From: Megamonas hypermegale
GTDB lineage: Bacteria; Bacillota; Negativicutes; Selenomonadales; Selenomonadaceae
Assembly: GCA_002314325.1 (NCBI GenBank)
Contig: DCFC01000035.1
Location: 169,459-233,458, forward strand
Direction of reading: 5' to 3'
Length of the DNA stretch: 64,000 bases
Part shown: one piece after another, positions 41,830-53,259 of the stretch
How the letters are laid out: every line of letters starts with the position of its first letter
Position numbering within the stretch: position 1 is the first letter of the stretch
Made by a program: the position numbers and the translations under genes
Notes under the pieces: model-generated
Seen by the model: the letters and a program-made list of their open reading frames with translations, nothing else
Database searches by the model: none
Told to the model about the DNA's origin: nothing

Positions 41830-44079
41830 ATGAATACTTCCAACAGCTTCCCGATTGATAAATCCCACGACCATGCTCATCATCATGATTGCTCTGAACA
41901 TCATCACCCGCACGACCATCATCACGAACACGGTGAAACTCAGCACCGCCATGAATTTTCCGGCAAAATTCCCGCCGGATTTCAACAGAAAATCTATCTC
42001 GTCGACAATATCGACTGCGCCAACTGCGCCGCAAAAATCGAACATAAGCTGAATGAAATGGCGGAAATTTATGAAGCTACACTGACTTTTGCCACAAAAC
42101 AGCTGAAAATCACAGCGAAAAATCCTGACGCGCTTTTACCTGCCATGCGCCAAATCGCCGACAGCATCGAACCGGGTACGACCATCATGCCGCGTCCGGA
42201 AGGAAAAACTGCGGCGGTCAAACAAGACGCGCGCCTTATCCGTGAAAAAACATTTGCCATCGCCGAAATAGTCATCGGTGCTCTTTTATTCATTATCGGC
42301 GAATTTACCAATCTCGTTCCCGATAATTATTCTCTGTACCTTTTTATCGCCGCATATCTAATTCTCGGCTGGAAAATACTCAAAACGGCCGCTACCAATC
42401 TTTTCCGCGGCAATGTCTTTGATGAAAACTTCCTGATGAGCATCGCCACGCTCGGTGCTTTCGCCATCAAAGAATATCCGGAAGCCGTCGGTGTCATGCT
42501 ATTTTACCGTATCGGCGAATATTTCGAAGAACGCGCCACGGAAAGAAGCCGCAACCAGATTATGGCGGCAGTCGACCTGCGGCCGGAAACGGTAAATCTC
42601 ATAAAAAATAATACTGTAGAAACAATCTCGGCGGAAAATGCCAAAACTGGCGATATAATTCTCGTTCGCGCCGGCGACAGAATTCCGGTGGACGGAACGG
42701 TCATTGAAGGTGAAAGCCGCCTTGATACCTCACCTGTTACGGGCGAGCCGGTGCCGGTAAAAATCGCGCCGAACAGTGCTGTAACCTCCGGCTGTCTGAA
42801 TATTTCCGGCGTAATTAAAATGCGCGTCGATAAACCGCTTTCCGAATCAATGGTCTCCCGTATTTTGCAATCGGTGGAAAACGCCGCCGCCAGCAAGCCG
42901 AAAATCGACCGCTTCATCACACGCTTTGCCCGCGTATACACGCCGATTGTCGTAGCCGTCGCTGCTCTTACTGCCATCATTCCGTCGCTTGTAACAGGCA
43001 ATTGGGATTACTGGGTATATACAGCCCTTACATTTCTTGTCATCAGCTGTCCGTGCGCTCTCGTCCTCAGCGTGCCGCTCGCCTTTTTCTCCGGCATCGG
43101 CAACGCTTCCCGCCAGGGCATACTGTTTAAAGGCGGTCTTGCCATAGAAGCACTGAAAAACATCAAAACGATTGTCATGGATAAGACAGGCACAATCACC
43201 GAAGGAAGCTTCAAAGTAAAAGAAATTCAGCCGACTGAAAAATATTCAGCGGAAGAACTGCTCGCCTACTGCGCCGGTGCAGAAAAATTCTCCACTCATC
43301 CCATTGCCAACAGCATTGTAAATGAAGCTGAATATCGTCAGATTGAACTGCCAAAAGCAGCGGAAAATCAGGAAATAGCCGGTGAAGGTCTTGTTTGCAA
43401 AATAAACAATAAAACAATCATCTGCGGCAATATGCGCTTAATGAACCGTTTTAATATCACACTGCCCGATAATCTGCCGACTTATGCCGGTACGGAAATC
43501 TTCGTCGCCGTCGACAATGAATATGCCGGATTTTTAATCATCGGCGATACAGTCAAAAATGATGCCAAAACAACCGTACGGCAATTAAAATCACTCGGCT
43601 TGACAACAGCCATGCTGACCGGTGATAACGAACATACAGCTTATGCCGTAGCCAATGAAATCGGCATTGACAAAGTCCACGCCCGTCTTTTGCCGGAAGG
43701 CAAGCTGGAAAAACTGTCCGAACTCCGCCGCGAACACGGCAATGTATTTTTTGTCGGCGACGGCATCAATGACGCTCCGATACTTGCCGGAGCCGATGTC
43801 GGAGCCGCTATGGGAACGGGAGCCGATGCCGCCATCGAAGCGGCCGATGTCGTGTTCATGAATTCCAAAGTCCGTTCCATATTGCAGGCGATAAACATCT
43901 CCCGCGATACGCTCAAAATCGCCTGGCAGAACGTCGTATTCGCCATCACCGTAAAAGTTTTCATCATGCTGCTCGGTCTTATGGGCTACGCCTCCATGTG
44001 GGCAGCCGTCTTTGCCGATACGGGCGTTGCCATGATTTGCATTTTAAACTCAATCAGAATTCTCTATAAAAAATACTGA
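41830..44079 (+). CDS. Zn/Cd/Pb-type P1B heavy-metal ATPase
   Basis: A 749-residue efflux pump. The N-terminus is a His-rich tail (HDHAHHHDCSEHHHPHDHHH), then an HMA domain with DNIDCANCAAKIEHKL. The core has the CPC membrane motif (ISCPCALVLSVPLA), the phosphorylation site VMDKTGTIT, and TGD/GDGINDAP loops. The last helix pair reads FADTGVAMICILNSIRIL; an Asp at this position marks Zn/Cd/Pb pumps rather than copper pumps. Tandem CsoR-type operators precede it, which is unusual for a Zn/Cd pump. Confidence 0.93.
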   Translation: MNTSNSFPIDKSHDHAHHHDCSEHHHPHDHHHEHGETQHRHEFSGKIPAGFQQKIYLVDNIDCANCAAKIEHKLNEMAEIYEATLTFATKQLKITAKNPDALLPAMRQIADSIEPGTTIMPRPEGKTAAVKQDARLIREKTFAIAEIVIGALLFIIGEFTNLVPDNYSLYLFIAAYLILGWKILKTAATNLFRGNVFDENFLMSIATLGAFAIKEYPEAVGVMLFYRIGEYFEERATERSRNQIMAAVDLRPETVNLIKNNTVETISAENAKTGDIILVRAGDRIPVDGTVIEGESRLDTSPVTGEPVPVKIAPNSAVTSGCLNISGVIKMRVDKPLSESMVSRILQSVENAAASKPKIDRFITRFARVYTPIVVAVAALTAIIPSLVTGNWDYWVYTALTFLVISCPCALVLSVPLAFFSGIGNASRQGILFKGGLAIEALKNIKTIVMDKTGTITEGSFKVKEIQPTEKYSAEELLAYCAGAEKFSTHPIANSIVNEAEYRQIELPKAAENQEIAGEGLVCKINNKTIICGNMRLMNRFNITLPDNLPTYAGTEIFVAVDNEYAGFLIIGDTVKNDAKTTVRQLKSLGLTTAMLTGDNEHTAYAVANEIGIDKVHARLLPEGKLEKLSELRREHGNVFFVGDGINDAPILAGADVGAAMGTGADAAIEAADVVFMNSKVRSILQAINISRDTLKIAWQNVVFAITVKVFIMLLGLMGYASMWAAVFADTGVAMICILNSIRILYKKY

Positions 44080-44088
44080 ACAATTTTT

Positions 44089-44121
44089 TGAACTTCAGTC
44101 TTTTCGACTGAGGTTCTTTTT
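44089..44121 (+). terminator. Terminator after the ATPase
   Basis: GAACTTCAGTC and GACTGAGGTTC with a TTTTC loop and TTTTTTTATTTT. Confidence 0.9.
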
Positions 44122-44126
44122 TTATT

Positions 44127-44156
44127 TTGACAATGGATATCTGTAGTATATATAAT
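44127..44156 (+). promoter_or_regulatory. Promoter of the small toxin gene
   Basis: TTGACA (44127-44132), 18-bp spacer, TATAAT (44151-44156). The transcript would begin at about 44163, exactly at a GTTGC ... GCAAC hairpin (44163-44185). CCTCC in its loop (44171-44175) is complementary to the GGAGG ribosome site at 44191-44195. Confidence 0.75.
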
Positions 44157-44203
44157 AAATACGTTGCTACCCTCCAAACCGCAACGGAAAGGAGGTGTTC
44201 CGG

Positions 44204-44296
44204 GTGGGAGATTTATTGTTATCTTTCGCGGTGTCTGTTATGGCGGGCGTAGTTGCGAACTACCTTTGCAAATGGATTGACGGGCAGCATAAATAG
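44204..44296 (+). CDS. Small hydrophobic peptide, probable type I toxin
   Basis: A 30-residue peptide, GTG start: GDLLLSFAVSVMAGVVANYL, then CKWIDGQHK. One membrane helix followed by a charged tail with Trp is the shape of Fst/holin-like type I toxins. GGAGG lies 8 bp upstream. It is flanked by a 5' hairpin able to hide the ribosome site, a 3' terminator and an opposing small RNA that can pair with the start site. Membrane toxicity is inferred from these features. Confidence 0.72.
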   Translation: MGDLLLSFAVSVMAGVVANYLCKWIDGQHK

Positions 44297-44344
44297 CAAC
44301 AATCCTAACCGCTTTGGCGTTGGCGGTATATAAAATCTTCGCAA

Positions 44345-44387
44345 GAGGCCTGTGATGTTGCCGCATCATGGAGCCTCGTTTTTTTAT
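44345..44387 (+). terminator. Terminator of the toxin mRNA
   Basis: GAGGCCTGTGATG-TTGCCG-CATCATGGAGCCTC (44345-44377) and a T-run. The hexanucleotide loop TTGCCG is complementary to the loop of the antisense RNA terminator. Confidence 0.82.
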
Positions 44388-44462
44388 AAAAAAAATACCG
44401 TGAAGTTGCCGCTTCACGATATTTTTGTTCCGAATGGAAATATATTTATTGTTATCTTTTGT
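44386..44462 (-). ncRNA. Antisense RNA (probable type I antitoxin), about 75 nt
   Basis: On minus, TTGCAA (44492-44497), 17-bp spacer and TATAAT (44469-44474) predict a start near 44462. The RNA holds 5'-TTCCATTCGGAACA (complement of 44426-44439), which can form a 14-bp duplex with three G-U pairs with TGTTCCGGGTGGGA at the toxin start (44196-44209). It ends in CGTGAAG-CGGCAA-CTTCACG and a run of eight T. The CGGCAA loop complements TTGCCG in the toxin terminator loop. The layout resembles the par/RNA I-RNA II system. Confidence 0.72.
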
Positions 44463-44626
44463 ACTTATATTATATATTATTTTATAATGGTTTGCAAGTT
44501 TAACCTATATAAATCTTTACAAAATCGATTAACGGAATGCTCCATTATGCGCCTGAATTCGGAATTTAAGCGAAAAACTATGTTATAATGAAAATACAAT
44601 ATTAATATAGACAGGAGAAATGAACT

Positions 44627-44821
44627 ATGTTTGGACTCGGTATTCCGGAACTCGTTTTAATTTTAGTAATCGCACTCGTTATTTTCGGCCCGAAAAAACT
44701 GCCGGAAATAAGCCGTTCCATCGGTAAAAGCATTAACGAATTCAGAAATTCAACATCAGACATCACCGAAACGGCAAAAACGATTAAAGATGTATCCGAT
44801 GTTGCCAAAAAACTGAAATAA
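44627..44821 (+). CDS. tatA: Twin-arginine translocase subunit TatA/E
   Basis: A 64-residue protein: short N-terminal membrane helix (FGLGIPELVLILVIALVIFG), hinge FGPKKLPEI and an amphipathic helix. It forms the pore for folded proteins, which fits export of molybdoenzymes, since moaC-MOSC-mogA follow by 21 bp. No tatC is adjacent. Confidence 0.95.
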   Translation: MFGLGIPELVLILVIALVIFGPKKLPEISRSIGKSINEFRNSTSDITETAKTIKDVSDVAKKLK

Positions 44822-44842
44822 ATCGAGGTATGTATTTTATTC

Positions 44843-45328
44843 ATGAATTTTACACATTTTAATCATTTCAATAGTGAAGGAAACGCTGTCATGGTCGATG
44901 TGGGCGACAAAGAAATTACGACCCGCATTGCTGTTGCCGAAGGCTCTATCAAAGTCAACAGCGAAGTTTTCTACGCCGTAAAGAACAATACGGCTAAAAA
45001 AGGCGATGTCCTCGCCGTTGCCCGCATCGCCGGTATTATGGCGGCAAAAAAGACAAGCGATATCATTCCGCTGTGTCATCCGCTTTTTATCACTAAGGCC
45101 GCCGTTGATTTCACGCTTAACGAAACGGATTTAACGATTACAGCCACCGCCCAGGTAAAAGTAAACGGCAAAACGGGCGTGGAAATGGAAGCCCTGCACG
45201 CTGTCAGCGCCGCTCTTTTAACAATCTATGACATGTGCAAGGCGCTCGACCGCTCTATGGAAATTCAAAACATTCATCTTCTACACAAAGAAGGCGGTAA
45301 ATCGGGAATTTACGACAGAAAGGCATGA
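44843..45328 (+). CDS. moaC: Cyclic pyranopterin monophosphate synthase MoaC
   Basis: A 161-residue MoaC that converts the MoaA product to cyclic pyranopterin monophosphate. Signatures are [30 protein letters not shown] and [19 protein letters not shown]. It overlaps the next gene. moaA lies separately at 58.6 kb. Confidence 0.97.
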   Translation: MNFTHFNHFNSEGNAVMVDVGDKEITTRIAVAEGSIKVNSEVFYAVKNNTAKKGDVLAVARIAGIMAAKKTSDIIPLCHPLFITKAAVDFTLNETDLTITATAQVKVNGKTGVEMEALHAVSAALLTIYDMCKALDRSMEIQNIHLLHKEGGKSGIYDRKA

Positions 45329-45330
45329 TT

Positions 45331-45768
45331 ATGGGAAAAATTTTAGCTGTATGTATCAGCGAAAAAAAGGGAACATTGAAAAAAGCCGTACCTTTCGGCA
45401 CGATGATAAAAGATTTCGGACTGGAAAACGACGCTCACGCCGGTAAATGGCACCGCCAGATAAGCCTGCTTGCCGTCGAAGCAGTACAGCGCTTTTCCGC
45501 CAAATACAAAATAGACGTACCCGCCGGTGCATTCGGCGAAAATCTGCTCGTTGAAGGCATTGACTTAAAAAATCTGCCGATAGGCACCAGACTAAAATGC
45601 AATGACATTATACTGGAAATCACGCAAATCGGCAAAAAATGCCACCTCGGCTGCAATATTCAAAAACAGACCGGCGAATGTATCATGCCGAATGAAGGCG
45701 TTTTCGCCGTTGTCTTAAACGGCGGTACTGTAAAAGTGAACGATACGATTACGATAGAAGGTGATTAA
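45331..45768 (+). CDS. MOSC-domain protein
   Basis: About 145 residues: one MOSC domain with DAHAGKWHRQISLLAVEAV, GAFGENLLVEGIDL and the conserved Cys in KCHLGCNI, the position that carries sulfur in molybdenum cofactor sulfurases. It is a likely sulfur carrier or cofactor-modifying protein in Moco assembly. The ATG at 45331 is at better distance from AGAAAGG than the one at 45325. Confidence 0.92.
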   Translation: MGKILAVCISEKKGTLKKAVPFGTMIKDFGLENDAHAGKWHRQISLLAVEAVQRFSAKYKIDVPAGAFGENLLVEGIDLKNLPIGTRLKCNDIILEITQIGKKCHLGCNIQKQTGECIMPNEGVFAVVLNGGTVKVNDTITIEGD

Positions 45769-46257
45769 ATGTTCAAAGCAGCTGTTATAACAGCCAGTGA
45801 TAAGGGGGCACAGGAACTGCGGGAAGATTTAAGCGGACCGTGTATAAAAAAAATTCTGGAAAAAGCAAGTTACGAAGTTGTATCTATAGATATTCTGCCT
45901 GATGACAGAAATCTAATTGCAGATAAACTAATCGAGCTGTCCGATAGAAAAATTCCGCTTATCCTTACGACAGGCGGAACGGGTTTTGCGCCGCGCGACA
46001 ATACGCCGGAAGCCACCCGCGACGTTATCGAAAAAGAAACGCCGGGTATCAGCGAAGCTATCCGTGCTGAAAGTTTAAAAATAACACCGCGCGCCATGCT
46101 CAGCCGCGCCGTCTCCGGTATCAGGAAACAGTCTTTAATCATCAATCTGCCGGGCAGCCCGAAAGCCGTCAGAGAATGTCTCGACTTTATCCTGCCGACA
46201 CTGGAGCACGGTCTTAATATCATGCTCAGTCTCGACAGTGAATGTGCCCGAAAATAG
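45769..46257 (+). CDS. mogA: Molybdopterin adenylyltransferase (MogA/MoaB family)
   Basis: A 162-residue protein: AAVITASDKGAQELREDLSG, LILTTGGTGFAPRDNTPEAT and LIINLPGSPKAVRECLDF. It adenylates molybdopterin before metal insertion by MoeA. It follows the MOSC gene with no gap and ends at a terminator. Confidence 0.95.
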   Translation: MFKAAVITASDKGAQELREDLSGPCIKKILEKASYEVVSIDILPDDRNLIADKLIELSDRKIPLILTTGGTGFAPRDNTPEATRDVIEKETPGISEAIRAESLKITPRAMLSRAVSGIRKQSLIINLPGSPKAVRECLDFILPTLEHGLNIMLSLDSECARK

Positions 46258-46302
46258 AAAAGAAGCCTTTTGCTCTTTGCAAAGGGCTTCTTTTTCTATA
46301 TT
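46258..46302. terminator. Bidirectional terminator between mogA and hsdR
   Basis: GAAGCCTTTTGC pairs with GCAAAGGGCTTC around TCTTT, with A-rich left and T-rich right sides. Confidence 0.88.
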
Positions 46303-46308
46303 AAATCA

Positions 46309-49300
46309 TTATACTAAGCCGAAATATTTTTCAAAAAATGCCTGCAATCTGCCGATTATCGTTTTTTTCTTTTTATTGCGACCGCCGCCGAAACGCGATA
46401 CAGGCGGCATAAATTTATCAATATCCGTGCCTGTTGTTTTCAAAAATCCGTCTCTAAATGAATTATCGACAAATTTATGTGCTTCCTCCGACTTTAATTT
46501 TTCTTCTTTAATAATGACTGCCAGTTCTTCATCTTTAGCCTTATTTACAAAAATTTTCCAATCATCTTCCACATGCGAAGCTGTATTTATACTGGAAACA
46601 AAATCATGTATCAGTTTTTTCTTACTGCGAAGATGAATACTGCTGTCTATCGCCCTGTCAATCGTTGCTAAAACAGTTTTATCCTTGCAGTTTCCTTCAT
46701 GATATTTAGCTACAAGCATCAAAATGTAATCAATATTGACTTCCACCTGTTTTATAAGTTCAATTTCAAATACTACATCTTCATTAATATTTTCTTTCTC
46801 TACATCATTCTGCTTTTTCATATCCTGATATATATCTATATACATACTTTGATAATCTTGAAACATTCTATCTGACATCTGCTTATCATCTTTGAACCGG
46901 TCAAATGAAGTTAAAATATTTCGCAAACGCAAAATCGAACCGAATAATTTCACAAATTCTTTCTTCTCATTTTCGCTTACAATCATTTCACCTAAAGGAA
47001 ATTCATTCGTCAACTCCGCCACCAAGTCAACATAACCTTTATGATATCCGCCGTTTTCCTCAAAACCGTAATAATAATCATCAAAGCTCTTTAAAAGTAC
47101 AATTCCCCGGGCTTTTTTATCACCAAATAAAGTCAAAGCTTCATTAGTTTCTTGTTCTAAATTTCTAAAGCAGACAATATTTCCATACGTTTTCACAGAA
47201 TTTAAAATACGGTTCGTTCTTGAAAAAGCCTGTATAAGTCCGTGATATTTTAAATTTTTATCTACCCAAAGCGTATTTAATGTCGTCGCATCAAAACCGG
47301 TTAAAAACATATTTACTACTATCAGTAAATCAACTTCACGATTTTTTACCCGCTGTGATAAGTCCTTATAGTAGTTCTGAAATTTATCCGCTGATGTATC
47401 GAAATCCGTTTTAAATTCAGCATTATACTCAGCAATAGCTCTTTCTAAAAAATCACGTGAAGATATATCCAGCCTATCCGCTTCAAAACCTTCTTCCGGC
47501 AAAACATCATCCGGTGTTTCCTCATTGGCACAAAAGCTGAAAATAGTTGCTATAGTTAATTTTTTCGCCGAATTATTGAGCTGTCGTTTAAATTCGTTAT
47601 AATATTTTATCGCCATGGAAATATTGTCTACCGCCAGTATCGAATTAAAACCTGCCACACGTTTTCCCTTCAAAGCATAGAAACTATTGCGTTTCGTCTT
47701 CTGGTCAAAATGTTCCAGAATATATTCTACGATTTTACTGATACGCTCCTGTGCCTGTAATGCTTTTTCCTTATCAATACCGCTTATATTTTCATCATGA
47801 ATATTATCCTTTTCCTTAATCGTATTTATATAATCAATCCGAAACGGCAGTACATTTCCGTCATTAATCGCATCAACGATTGTATACATATGCAGTCTAT
47901 TACCGAACGCCTGTTCAGTTGTTCTAAGCAAAGGATTTTTGCCGCCTGCGGAATTTTTGGCAAATATCGGCGTTCCCGTAAAACCGAATAAATGGTATTT
48001 TTTAAAACTTTTCGTGATTTTCTGGTGCATTTGTCCGAACTGGCTGCGATGACATTCATCAAAAATAATTACAATATGCTTCTTATAAACAGGATGACTT
48101 TTATGCTTCTGCATAAATACATTCAATTTTTGAATTGTCGTGATGATAATCCTCACATTATCATCTTCAAGCTGCTTTTGTAAAATTTTCGTACTCGTAT
48201 TGCTGTTAGCTGCACCTTTAGCAAATTTATCATACTCTTTCATTGTCTGATAATCCAAATCGCTTCTATCCACAACAAAAAGAACTTTATCTATATACGG
48301 CAACTTTGTAGCCAACTGCGCCGTTTTGAACGAAGTCAACGTTTTACCGCTTCCCGTCGTATGCCATATATAACCGCCCGCCTGAATACTGCCCATTAAA
48401 TTATAATTGTTGGCAACTTCTATACGATTTAAAATCCTTTCCGTTGCCGCTATCTGATACGGTCGCATGACAAGCAACAGATTTTCACTCGTAAATACAC
48501 AATATTTCGTTAAAATATTTAAAAGCGTATGTTTGGCAAAAAATGTCTTGGTAAAATCGACTAAATCATTTATAATTCTGTTATTTCCGTCTGCCCAATA
48601 AGACGTAAATTCAAAACTATTGCTTGTTTTCTTAGAACTTTTTCCACTTGCATTACTTATCTCATTTATATGACTGATACGTGTTGTATTAGAATAATAT
48701 TTCGTATTCGTGCCGTTGGAAATAACGAAAATCTGCACAAAATTATACAGCCCGCAACCTGCCCAAAAACTGTCTTTCTGATAACGGTTAATCTGATTGA
48801 ACGCCTCTCTTATCGCTACGCCGCGCCGCTTTAATTCAACATGCACAAGCGGCAGACCATTAACCAGAATTGTAACATCATAACGAGTTGCATGATTGCC
48901 TTTTTTCTCTGTATACTGATTAATTACCTGCAAACGGTTGTTATGAATATCTTCCTTATCCAGCAGATAAATATTTTTGTTGGAATTATCATCACGCTGC
49001 AAAACCTGAATATAATCATGCTGAATTTTATATGTCTTTTCAACTATTCCGTCCTGCCCGTTGGCAATAACCTCGCTAAAAAATCTTTTCCATTCATTAT
49101 CCGTAAAAGCATAATTGTTCAAAAGCTCCAGCTGTCGCCGTAGATTTGCAATCAAATCCGCCTCTTTGTGAATTTGCAGATATTCATAGCCCTGCTTTGT
49201 CAATCTGTCAATAAACGCTCTTTCCAAATCCGCTTCCGTCTGATAATTTTCCGCATGATAACCTTCTTTTTCATATTCCGCTACTACAGTATAATTATTA

Positions 49301-49332
49301 TTTTCCGCCACAAGATTATATGATACCGCCAT
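46309..49332 (-). CDS. hsdR: Type I restriction enzyme R subunit
   Basis: A 1007-residue HsdR: N-terminal nuclease domain with RYDVTILVNGLPLVHVELK (the E-x-K catalytic pair), then the SF2 translocase with Walker A HTTGSGKTLTSFK, DECH box IIFDECHRSQFG and GFTGTPIF, and a helical C-terminal domain. It reels DNA through the complex and cuts unmethylated DNA. Sequence style is EcoR124I-like (type IC). It is intact, and separated from hsdM-hsdS by a 450-bp gap holding a small hydrophobic peptide gene. Confidence 0.96.
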   Translation of the reverse strand: MAVSYNLVAENNNYTVVAEYEKEGYHAENYQTEADLERAFIDRLTKQGYEYLQIHKEADLIANLRRQLELLNNYAFTDNEWKRFFSEVIANGQDGIVEKTYKIQHDYIQVLQRDDNSNKNIYLLDKEDIHNNRLQVINQYTEKKGNHATRYDVTILVNGLPLVHVELKRRGVAIREAFNQINRYQKDSFWAGCGLYNFVQIFVISNGTNTKYYSNTTRISHINEISNASGKSSKKTSNSFEFTSYWADGNNRIINDLVDFTKTFFAKHTLLNILTKYCVFTSENLLLVMRPYQIAATERILNRIEVANNYNLMGSIQAGGYIWHTTGSGKTLTSFKTAQLATKLPYIDKVLFVVDRSDLDYQTMKEYDKFAKGAANSNTSTKILQKQLEDDNVRIIITTIQKLNVFMQKHKSHPVYKKHIVIIFDECHRSQFGQMHQKITKSFKKYHLFGFTGTPIFAKNSAGGKNPLLRTTEQAFGNRLHMYTIVDAINDGNVLPFRIDYINTIKEKDNIHDENISGIDKEKALQAQERISKIVEYILEHFDQKTKRNSFYALKGKRVAGFNSILAVDNISMAIKYYNEFKRQLNNSAKKLTIATIFSFCANEETPDDVLPEEGFEADRLDISSRDFLERAIAEYNAEFKTDFDTSADKFQNYYKDLSQRVKNREVDLLIVVNMFLTGFDATTLNTLWVDKNLKYHGLIQAFSRTNRILNSVKTYGNIVCFRNLEQETNEALTLFGDKKARGIVLLKSFDDYYYGFEENGGYHKGYVDLVAELTNEFPLGEMIVSENEKKEFVKLFGSILRLRNILTSFDRFKDDKQMSDRMFQDYQSMYIDIYQDMKKQNDVEKENINEDVVFEIELIKQVEVNIDYILMLVAKYHEGNCKDKTVLATIDRAIDSSIHLRSKKKLIHDFVSSINTASHVEDDWKIFVNKAKDEELAVIIKEEKLKSEEAHKFVDNSFRDGFLKTTGTDIDKFMPPVSRFGGGRNKKKKTIIGRLQAFFEKYFGLV

Positions 49333-49376
49333 AATATTTCACCTTTATTTTCTTGATAATTTCATTCTATATGGAC

Positions 49377-49412
49377 AAAAAGCCACGGAGATGCCGCTCC
49401 ATGGCTTTTTCA
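49377..49412. terminator. Bidirectional terminator upstream of hsdR
   Basis: AGCCACGGAG-ATGCCG-CTCCATGGCT with A- and T-runs. Its loop differs by one base from the TTGCCG loops of the 44.3 kb module. Confidence 0.82.
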
Positions 49413-49511
49413 TATTTGTTGTTTACATTTTCCTATAATGCTATAATAAAAAAGGCAAGTATTTATATAGTTTGCTGATTACCTGTCATTCACATGATGG
49501 GAGGTGATAGC

Positions 49512-49631
49512 ATGAGTATAAATGATTTAATCATTCTAGTGCTTGATATCGCTATTAACAATAGCTTATCAATTGCCGTGGCTTTTACTGCTATGCTTAT
49601 CGTTATTGCTTTTGCATTTAATGACCGCTAA
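49512..49631 (+). CDS. Small hydrophobic peptide in the restriction locus, possible type I toxin
   Basis: A 39-residue peptide: MSINDLIILVLDIAINNSLS, then IAVAFTAMLIVIAFAFNDR. GGGAGGTG precedes the ATG. It runs opposite to the hsd genes. The gene is bracketed by inverted copies of a ~20-bp sequence, CAAGTATTTATA(T/C)AGTTT (49456-49474 and 49726-49741 region), and a minus-strand promoter lies downstream. These are features of a toxin/antisense pair, but no defined terminator for the antisense RNA is clear. Confidence 0.55.
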   Translation: MSINDLIILVLDIAINNSLSIAVAFTAMLIVIAFAFNDR

Positions 49632-49780
49632 TCATTAATGCTTTAATCAGCCGTATTGGCGGGACTACACTTATGCACCACTATTATGTCTGATAGGTGG
49701 TCAGTTGCCGGCAAGCGTAAAAAAACTGTATAAATACTTGTCATTTTATTTGCTTTTAACAGCTACATTATAACGCATAA

Positions 49781-51666
<1,886 letters not shown>

Positions 51667-51674
<8 letters not shown>

Positions 51675-53241
51675 TATCATCACCTTCTATTTCAGCAATG
51701 ATTTTGTCTATTTCCGCCCGCAGTATCTGTTCTCTTGCCACGATTTTTTTCAACTCTGCATTAAGGGCTTTTATATCTATCTTCTCTCTTGTATCTTCTT
51801 TTTCAACATAGGTGCTAACGGATAAATTATAATCTTCTTTGGCAATATCGCTGTTTGTTACCAGCTTGCTGATATATTCTTTATCTTTGCGGTCTGCATA
51901 AATTTCTACGATATGATTTATATTTTCCTGCGTCAGTTTATTGCTATTCGTTACCTTGATAAATTCTTTGGCGGCGTCAATAAATAAAGTAGCATTATCT
52001 GTTTTTGATTTTTTCAGTACCATAATGCAGGTAGCAATACTCGTACCATAGAAAAGATTGTCCGGTAGCTGAATAATCGTGTCGATATAGTTGTTATCGA
52101 TTAAATATTTGCGGATTTTCTGCTCCGCCCCGCCGCGGTACATCACCCCCGGAAAGCAGACAATCGCCGCCACTCCGTCCGTTGCCAGCCATGCAAGGGA
52201 GTGCATGATAAATGCCAAATCGGCTTTTGATTTCGGCGCAAGCACGCCCGCCGGTGCAAAGCGCGGGTCATTTATCAAAAGCGTATTATCCTTACCTTCC
52301 CATTTTATAGAATATGGCGGATTGGATACAATGACTTCAAACGGTTCATCATCCCAGTGCTTCGGATTTATAAGCGTATCGCCATGCGCAATATCGAATT
52401 TATCATAGACGATATCATGCAAAAACATATTAATACGGCAAAGATTGTACGTGGTAATATTGATTTCCTGTCCGAAAAATCCCTGCCGTACATTGTCCTT
52501 GCCCAGAATTTTCGCTGCCTTTAAAAGCAGTGAACCGCTGCCGCACGCCGGGTCGTATACCTTATTTACTTCCGTCTTGCCAAGTGTAGCAATGCGCGTC
52601 AAAAGTTCCGAAACTTCCTGTGGTGTGTAATATTCACCGCCGCTTTTGCCTGCACTCGACGCATACATACCCATTAAAAATTCATACGCATCACCGAAAG
52701 CATCAATTGTATTATCCTGATAATCGCCCAGCTTCATATCAGCTACACCGTTTAACAGTTTTAACAACTTTTCATTGCGCTGATTGACTGTCGCTCCCAG
52801 CTTGTTGCTGTTTACATCAATATCGGCAAAAAGTCCAGCTAAATCCTTTTCACTGCCAGTCCCCATCGCTGAACTCTCGATATGCTTGAAAATATTTTCC
52901 AGTGTTTCATTCAAATTTTTGTCATTTTTAGCTCGTTTACATACATTTTGAAATAATTCACTTGGCAAAATGAAAAAGCCTTTTTCTTCTACTAAGCCTT
53001 CCTTTGCCGTCTGTGCTTCTTCATCACTTAAATCAGCATAATTGAAATCACTGTTGCCCGCTTCATGTTCCCATTTATTGACATAGGCATTAAGATTTTC
53101 CGATATGTACCGATAAAACAGCATACCGAGTACATACTGCTTGAAATCCCAACCGTCCACGCTGCCTCTAAGGTCATTTGCTATATTCCATATTGTACGG
53201 TGAAGCTCTGCTCGTTCCTGTTCCTTTTTATTATCCGCCAT
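51667..53241 (-). CDS. hsdM: Type I DNA adenine methyltransferase, M subunit
   Basis: A 524-residue HsdM: N-terminal helical domain (RGSVDGWDFKQYVLGMLFYR), SAM site VYDPACGSGSLLLKAAK and catalytic NPPY in VSNPPYSIKWEG (N6-adenine methylation). GGEYYTPQEVSELL is the family signature. It is first of the hsdM-hsdS-hsdR series and overlaps hsdS by a few bases. AAGGAGGG precedes the start. Confidence 0.97.
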
Positions 53242-53259
53242 AAAAACCCTCCTTATATT

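Noticed and set aside
44352-44588. A 78-codon open frame over the antisense RNA region
   Set aside because: It spans both terminators and the minus-strand promoter and has no ribosome site; the RNA interpretation explains the sequence better.
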